A DNA stretch of 64,000 nt from Hymenobacter sedentarius (GTDB lineage Bacteria > Bacteroidota > Bacteroidia > Cytophagales > Hymenobacteraceae). Positions 59,737-64,000 of the stretch are shown in pieces. The stretch is taken from the NCBI RefSeq assembly GCF_001507645.1, contig NZ_CP013909.1, positions 1,364,001 through 1,428,000 on the forward strand, read 5' to 3'. Position numbers and translations under genes: made by a program. The notes below the pieces were generated by a model that was not told the DNA's origin, searched no databases, and saw only the letters and a list, made by a program, of their open reading frames with translations. The first letter of the stretch is position 1, and every line of letters begins with the position of its first letter.

Positions 59737-61011
59737 CTATTGACGAATTAATCGCTGGATGTTACGGTCCGATTTATTGCTCAGTTCCAGGAAAAATGTT
59801 CCTTTGGGAAGCGTAGTTAAATCAAGCTTGTCGTTACCGATTGCTTCACCAAAAAGCACAGCTTGGCCTGTACTATTGAGGATACGGTAATGTACAGCGC
59901 CCATGTTAGTTGGAAGTATAACTGTGCCAGAGGTGGGGTTTGGGTACACGCTTACATCGTTCAGCATGGTATTTTGAACAGCCACAACACGAGAGAAAAT
60001 GCTTGTTCCGTCTGTGTCTACTTGGCGGAGACGGTAATAAGCTGTGCAAGAGAGCGGCCGGCTATCCGAAAATAAATATTCGTGTGCGCTACTACTATTG
60101 CCCAGCCCTCGCACGATTCCAATAGTTTGGAACAATTCGCCATTTGCACTGCGCTGTACATCGAAATGGTCGTTGTTTTTTTCGGAAGCTGTAGCCCAAT
60201 TAATGGCAATTCCTTGCACCTTCGGGGTGGCTTCGAAGCGTGTTAATGTAACTGGAAGGGGAGAAGCGTCGCCAGAAGTTAATGTAACATTGTCAACCAA
60301 GAGTACATTCCTTACTCCCCCAGTTCCTGCAGTAAGTACTATTCGGACCTCAACTCGCGTTCCAGCAGTTGAAGATGAGGGCAAGGTTATAATTATTCGA
60401 TTAATATAGGAGTTAATGGAAGTCATTTCTATTGACTTCGATACGTTGTAGCTACTTGAAAATAAGATTGGGTTACTATCAAAGAAAAATCGTGGGCCAG
60501 AACTAGGTGCTGTTATGCTCAATTGTGGTATCGTTGGAAACCCAGTGCGGTTAATATTGAGGTACACATCTATTCTTGATGCATCTGAGAAAGTTGCGAC
60601 AGGGTTTGCTAAGTCGAAGGATAGCTTATTAGTGGCTAATGCTCCTGAACCTATAGTAAAGGTTCTTTCCGAAAAGTTTAGGGTTGTAGTTGAGGCTGAA
60701 GTAGGGCCGTTTCCGTTATTAGTCTTTTGTACTCCATATGCACCTGTACCGTCTGCCTCTGTAAACGTACCTCCTGTTCGATTAAAGTATCCACCGTCCG
60801 TAGAAATAAACCGCCATTCTGAAGCCGTGGGAAATTTGCTGTCAAAATTCTGCGTCAAAGGGCTGGTTTGCGAAAAGGAAAAGGAAGGAATGATAACAAG
60901 GAGTAAAGTTCTTATTATTATGCATTTCCAGTTGTCAGAGCTAAGCTGACGTGCAAAGGATGCGAATTGTTTTTGCATAGAAAAATAGAAATTAGTATTT
61001 TGTAAAAACAT
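59737..61011 (-). CDS. T9SS-secreted protein with atypically low GC
   Basis: A 424-residue exported protein. A signal peptide lies at about 30-48 (IIIRTLLLVIIPSFSFSQ). The N-terminal two thirds is beta-rich (QNFDSKFPTASEWRFISTDG, RTFTIGSGALATNKLSFDLA), resembling a carbohydrate-binding or cleaved-adhesin-like sandwich. A fibronectin-like segment follows (VTLTRFEATPKVQGIAINWA), and the last about 75 residues are a T9SS sorting domain (DVSVYPNPTSGTVILPTNMG...RNIQRLIRQ). Base composition and codon use are far more AT-rich than the neighbours, which suggests acquisition by transfer. Start ATG 61011, or ATG 60978. Function unknown. Confidence 0.88.
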   Translation of the reverse strand: MFLQNTNFYFSMQKQFASFARQLSSDNWKCIIIRTLLLVIIPSFSFSQTSPLTQNFDSKFPTASEWRFISTDGGYFNRTGGTFTEADGTGAYGVQKTNNGNGPTSASTTTLNFSERTFTIGSGALATNKLSFDLANPVATFSDASRIDVYLNINRTGFPTIPQLSITAPSSGPRFFFDSNPILFSSSYNVSKSIEMTSINSYINRIIITLPSSSTAGTRVEVRIVLTAGTGGVRNVLLVDNVTLTSGDASPLPVTLTRFEATPKVQGIAINWATASEKNNDHFDVQRSANGELFQTIGIVRGLGNSSSAHEYLFSDSRPLSCTAYYRLRQVDTDGTSIFSRVVAVQNTMLNDVSVYPNPTSGTVILPTNMGAVHYRILNSTGQAVLFGEAIGNDKLDLTTLPKGTFFLELSNKSDRNIQRLIRQ

Positions 61012-61284
61012 GGTTGTTCATGAAAAATTGGAAGTCATAAAAAAATTATCTCTGATTTATGAGAACAGGTAGAAATGAAAGTTCAAAAACTATAGCATTA
61101 AGCAAACCGCACTAGACTCGGTAGAAAGCCTATCCTTGAGATTGAGCGATATCCATTTACAATATAAGGACTAATTTCTCTCAGAATATAAATAAGTGAA
61201 GCACTTTAGGGTCACATGTATAGTTTGGGACGTGTTGTGTTGAGAGAAAGTCTTACTCGAATGCCCTATGTGAGCGGATAATTA

Positions 61285-62462
61285 TGAGGTGGTCGGGTAA
61301 ATCAGGACAGAATGGGGTCTTATCTTTCCTTCGTCATGAAAGACAGCCCGCAACTTGTTCAACGCCGCCGTTACGATGCCGCCTTCCGAGCGGAAGCGTT
61401 TCGCCTAGCCGGCGAAAGCCACTCCACGCAGGCGGCCGCCCGCCCTTTAAATATCAGCTCGAAGCTGCTCTACAAGTGGCAGAAAGAGTCTCTTACCCCG
61501 GTGGTGGCGGCCCGCGGCGCAGCACTCGACCCGGTCACCGCCGCCGAGCTGCGCCAGCTGCGCGCCGCCAACCGGCGGCGGGTGCAGGAGCTGGAAATTT
61601 TAAAAAGCCATCGCCATCTTCTCGCACACACCAGACCAATGAGCCGTTACCGTTTCATCGAAGCGCAGTGGGACCACTACCCCGTGCGGCTGCTCTGCCA
61701 ACTGGTGGCGGTGCCGGCCAGCGGCTACTACGCGTGGCAACAAGCGCAGCAACACAAGGCCGAGCAGCAGGAGCCGGCTTGGGAAACGGCGTTGCTCAAG
61801 GCGTTTGGGATGCATCAGCGCTGTTATGGGACGCGTCGGCTGCGCGTCGAACTGCGCCGCAAGGGCTATCGCGTTGGGCGGCAGCGGCTACGAACGGCCA
61901 TGCGCCGACGGGGCTTGCACGCGCTCCAGCCGAAAGCGTTTACGCCGCGCACGACCGATTTCATCCGCGGGCTGCGTTGCGCGCCGAACTGGCTGCTCGA
62001 CCAGCCCAAGTCCGCCCAGGCCAACCAGCTCTGGGTGAGCGACATCACGTGCCTGCCGCTGGCCAACGGCGACTGGGCCTACCTGTCCGCCTTTCAAGAT
62101 ATGGCCAGCAAGCACGTAATGGGCTGGCAAGTAGGGGCCACCATGCCCGAAGAATTAGTGACCCGTGCCTTACAACGGGCCTTTTGGTCCCAGCCGGCCA
62201 TGCCGGGCCTACTCGTGCACTCCGACCGGGGTGGACAGAATTGTGGCAACGCTTACCGGCAACTGCTGCACGACCACGAAGCCCTGCGCTCGCAGAATCG
62301 CCGCGGCGATTGCTACGATAATGCCTAAGCCAAAAGCCTTTGGTCGCGCCTCAAAACCGAAGTACTCGAAGTCCGCGATCGGCCCGTTTTTGCTGATTTT
62401 GCTGATTTTGCTGATGCTCAACGCAGCGTCGCCGACTATTCCAGCGTAACTGGACCACCTCA
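61285..62462 (+). mobile_element. Degenerate IS3-family insertion sequence
   Basis: Ends TGAGGTGGTCGGGTAAATCA (61285) and, on the other strand, TGAGGTGGTCCAGTTACGCT (from 62462). The ends share only the first ten bases strictly. They match the ends of the IS copies at 31314 and 32912, so all three belong to one related group. No target duplication is seen. Confidence 0.85.
61333..62459 (+). pseudogene. IS3-family transposase, OrfA and OrfB in one frame, broken at the catalytic Glu
   Basis: From ATG 61336, or the in-frame start at 61312, the frame reads an OrfA-like HTH (RRRYDAAFRAEAFRLAGESH, ISSKLLYKWQKESL) that continues without a shift into OrfB (MSRYRFIEAQWDHYPVRLLC, VSDITCLPLANGDWAYLSAF, LLVHSDRGGQNCGNAYRQLL). 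A TAA at 62326-62328 ends it at NRRGDCYDNA. Past the stop the frame reads AKSLWSRLKTEVLEVRDRP, where the catalytic Glu is Lys. Near 62392 three copies of TTTTGCTGA appear, and the C-terminal segment is replaced by the IS end. The element cannot transpose itself. Confidence 0.87.
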
Positions 62463-62511
62463 AGAAACAGCTGGTTTCTCGGTGCAATGCACGCCATTGG
62501 CAATGTTTTCT

Positions 62512-62756
62512 CCCACGGCGACAACGCTCGGGAGATGGAGCAGCTGGTGAAGGAATTCGGCCTCACGCCGCTGCAGGTGCTGCGCCAGGCCACCAGCGGC
62601 AACGCCCAGATTTTTCACCTCATCGACCGCGGCAGCATCCGCCCCGGCCTCCTGGCCGACCTGGTGGCCGTGGCCGGCGACCCCACCCAGGACGTGGGCG
62701 CCGTGCGCAAAGTGCAGCTGGTGATGAAAGGCGGTGTGCTCTACAAACAGCCCTGA
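62512..62756 (+). pseudogene. 3' fragment of a second amidohydrolase copy
   Basis: These 245 bases match 59070-59314, the end of the upstream amidohydrolase gene, with eight mismatches and no gap, and end in the same place (VMKGGVLYKQP, stop). A few upstream codons (AIGNVFSHGD) are more loosely similar, pointing to a paralogue rather than a copy made from the neighbour alone. The 5' part of the gene is absent; the IS right end lies only 49 bases upstream. Confidence 0.93.
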
Positions 62757-62964
62757 GCCGTTGAACTAAGCCGAAAACCGCTGCTACTTACCGGAGCTGA
62801 AGTTGAGCTGAATAGTGCGTGAAAATGGGCTAATACTGAAGGCCAGGAAAGCCACGCTTCGCGCTGTTATTGTAATTGCCTTATAAAGAGAATTTTTAAC
62901 GGCTTAATAGATTAAAATCAATATCTTAACGGTGGGTTGCATTTGCTGGTACTGACCGTTCCGT

Positions 62965-64000
62965 ATGAAAAAACTGCTCTTCCTCTGCTGGCTCATGGCA
63001 CTGGCAGCAAGTGCGCAGGTGCAGGCCCAGGTCACGGCGCGCCTGCAGGCTGCCGTGCGGAACCACGTGCAGGCCGATACCGGGCGCGTGAACCTGCTCA
63101 ATGCGCTGGCTTTGGCTCAATATGCGACTGCGCCCCAGCAAACCTTCGCGGCTTACCAGGAAGTCCTGCCCCTTGCCCGCCGATTGCACTATGCCCCCGG
63201 GGAAGCGGAAGCACTGCTGGGATTGGGCTTTTATCACCGGTTTCGAAACGAGTACGGGCCCGCAATAGCCTATACGCAACAAGCGCAGCAGATATTCCGG
63301 CGGCTCGGCGACGGCCTGAACCTGGTGAAATGCCTGTATAACCTATCGTATATCGAATTTGGGCAAGGCCATTTTGCACAAGCTATGGCCTACAGCTTAG
63401 ACGGCTTGCGCCAGGCCGAAGCCCTGCACAATAAGCACTGGGCCATTTTGCTCTATAGCCAACTGGGCAATACCTACCTGCAGCTAGGGGAATACGATAA
63501 GGCCCACCAGTACTTGGTGCAGGGCTTGCGCTTGGCCGAACCGGCGGGTGACCTGAGCGGAATTGGCCACTGCGCCATGATTCTGGGCGACGTGTACCGC
63601 CAGCAAGGCCACTGGGCGCAGGCCCGTCGGTATTACGAGCGGGGCTTGGCAACTTCCACTGGGAACTCCGCAGATAAAGGCATTACCCTGACCCTTCTGC
63701 GAATTGGGGCCATGGACGAGCGAATGGGGCTTTACCGGGAAGCCTTCGCTACGGGCTTCCGGATTTTGCGCCGGATAAAGCGACTGAGTGACGTGGGCAG
63801 CCTGCCCGAGGCCCAGCTGCTCCTGGCCCAGGCACACCTGCACGCGGGGCGGCTCGATAGCGCCTTGGTGTACGGGCGGCAGGCATTGCGGGCCGGCCAG
63901 CGCAGCGGCACCAAAAGCACCAGCCGTGACGCCAGCGAGGTACTAGCGGAAGCCAGCGCTCGGCTGGGGCACTTCGCCGATGCCTACCGCTACCACGTGT
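62965..64000 (+). CDS. Exported tetratricopeptide-repeat protein, partial at the window edge
   Basis: An open frame of 345 codons runs off the right edge without a stop. A signal peptide (MKKLLFLCWLMALAASAQVQ) is followed by TPR units: EAEALLGLGFYHRFRNEYGP, LVKCLYNLSYIEFGQGHFAQ, AILLYSQLGNTYLQLGEYDK, GHCAMILGDVYRQQGHWAQA and later ones. Each has the W/L-G-Y-A-P pattern of TPR helices. In Bacteroidota such periplasmic TPR regions often precede a membrane helix and a histidine kinase or LytTR/LuxR-type output domain, but the C-terminal part is outside the window. ATG start at 62965. Confidence 0.88.
   Translation, partial: MKKLLFLCWLMALAASAQVQAQVTARLQAAVRNHVQADTGRVNLLNALALAQYATAPQQTFAAYQEVLPLARRLHYAPGEAEALLGLGFYHRFRNEYGPAIAYTQQAQQIFRRLGDGLNLVKCLYNLSYIEFGQGHFAQAMAYSLDGLRQAEALHNKHWAILLYSQLGNTYLQLGEYDKAHQYLVQGLRLAEPAGDLSGIGHCAMILGDVYRQQGHWAQARRYYERGLATSTGNSADKGITLTLLRIGAMDERMGLYREAFATGFRILRRIKRLSDVGSLPEAQLLLAQAHLHAGRLDSALVYGRQALRAGQRSGTKSTSRDASEVLAEASARLGHFADAYRYHV

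Noticed and set aside
61284..62321. 345-residue frame overlapping the IS3 transposase in another phase
   Set aside because: The sequence is low-complexity Arg/Ala/Pro, while the overlapping frame has clear HTH and DDE motifs.

Overview
The window looks like a piece of chromosome from a GC-rich Bacteroidota, most probably Hymenobacter or a close relative. Supporting signs are the 16S and 23S rRNA genes, Bacteroidota-type promoters (TTG-N19-TAnnTTTG), two proteins with type IX secretion (T9SS) sorting domains, TonB-dependent receptors with carboxypeptidase-like N-terminal domains, and a dense scatter of palindromic repeats between genes. The genus call rests on gene content and my recognition of the rRNA, not on a database search.

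Layout. 0-5 kb: metal uptake (Nramp transporter, TonB receptor, outer-membrane barrel protein). 5-8.6 kb: a cobalamin riboswitch controlling a BtuB-like receptor and a BtuG-like beta-propeller lipoprotein. 8.7-13.3 kb: small lipoprotein, thioredoxin-like protein, then a probable copper group: an HMA-AraC regulator, a Cys-rich four-helix copper-storage protein and a Met/His-rich outer-membrane protein. 13.3-18.5 kb: a B12-binding radical SAM protein carrying a palindromic element inside its reading frame, a lipoprotein with a hydrolase-like domain, a GNAT, tRNA-Gly(CCC) and a 2H phosphoesterase. 18.7-25.3 kb: a sugar operon on the minus strand (LacI regulator, GH31 glucosidase, six-hairpin glycosidase broken by an amber codon). 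25.7-31.3 kb: a complete 16S-tRNA-Ile-23S-5S operon with two promoters and RNA-processing stems. 31.3-32.9 kb: nested, damaged IS3-family elements. 33.3-42.3 kb: an oxidoreductase, a siroheme-synthase/TSUP fusion, a secreted nuclease, an M20 amidohydrolase, a decayed hybrid histidine kinase and a REC-LytTR regulator split at a tetranucleotide repeat. 43.2-56.5 kb: one 4431-residue secreted repeat protein. 56.7-62.8 kb: an enolase-superfamily epimerase, an amidohydrolase, an AT-rich T9SS protein, a broken IS3 element and a truncated second copy of the amidohydrolase end. A TPR protein runs off the right edge.

Themes. Metal and B12 handling fill the left part. Surface and secreted proteins fill the right part. 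Repeat-driven change is visible throughout: the 28-unit array in the giant protein, the slippage-prone repeat in the LytTR regulator, palindromes near or inside genes, IS remnants, and several recently broken genes (glycosidase, kinase, response regulator, transposases, amidohydrolase fragment).
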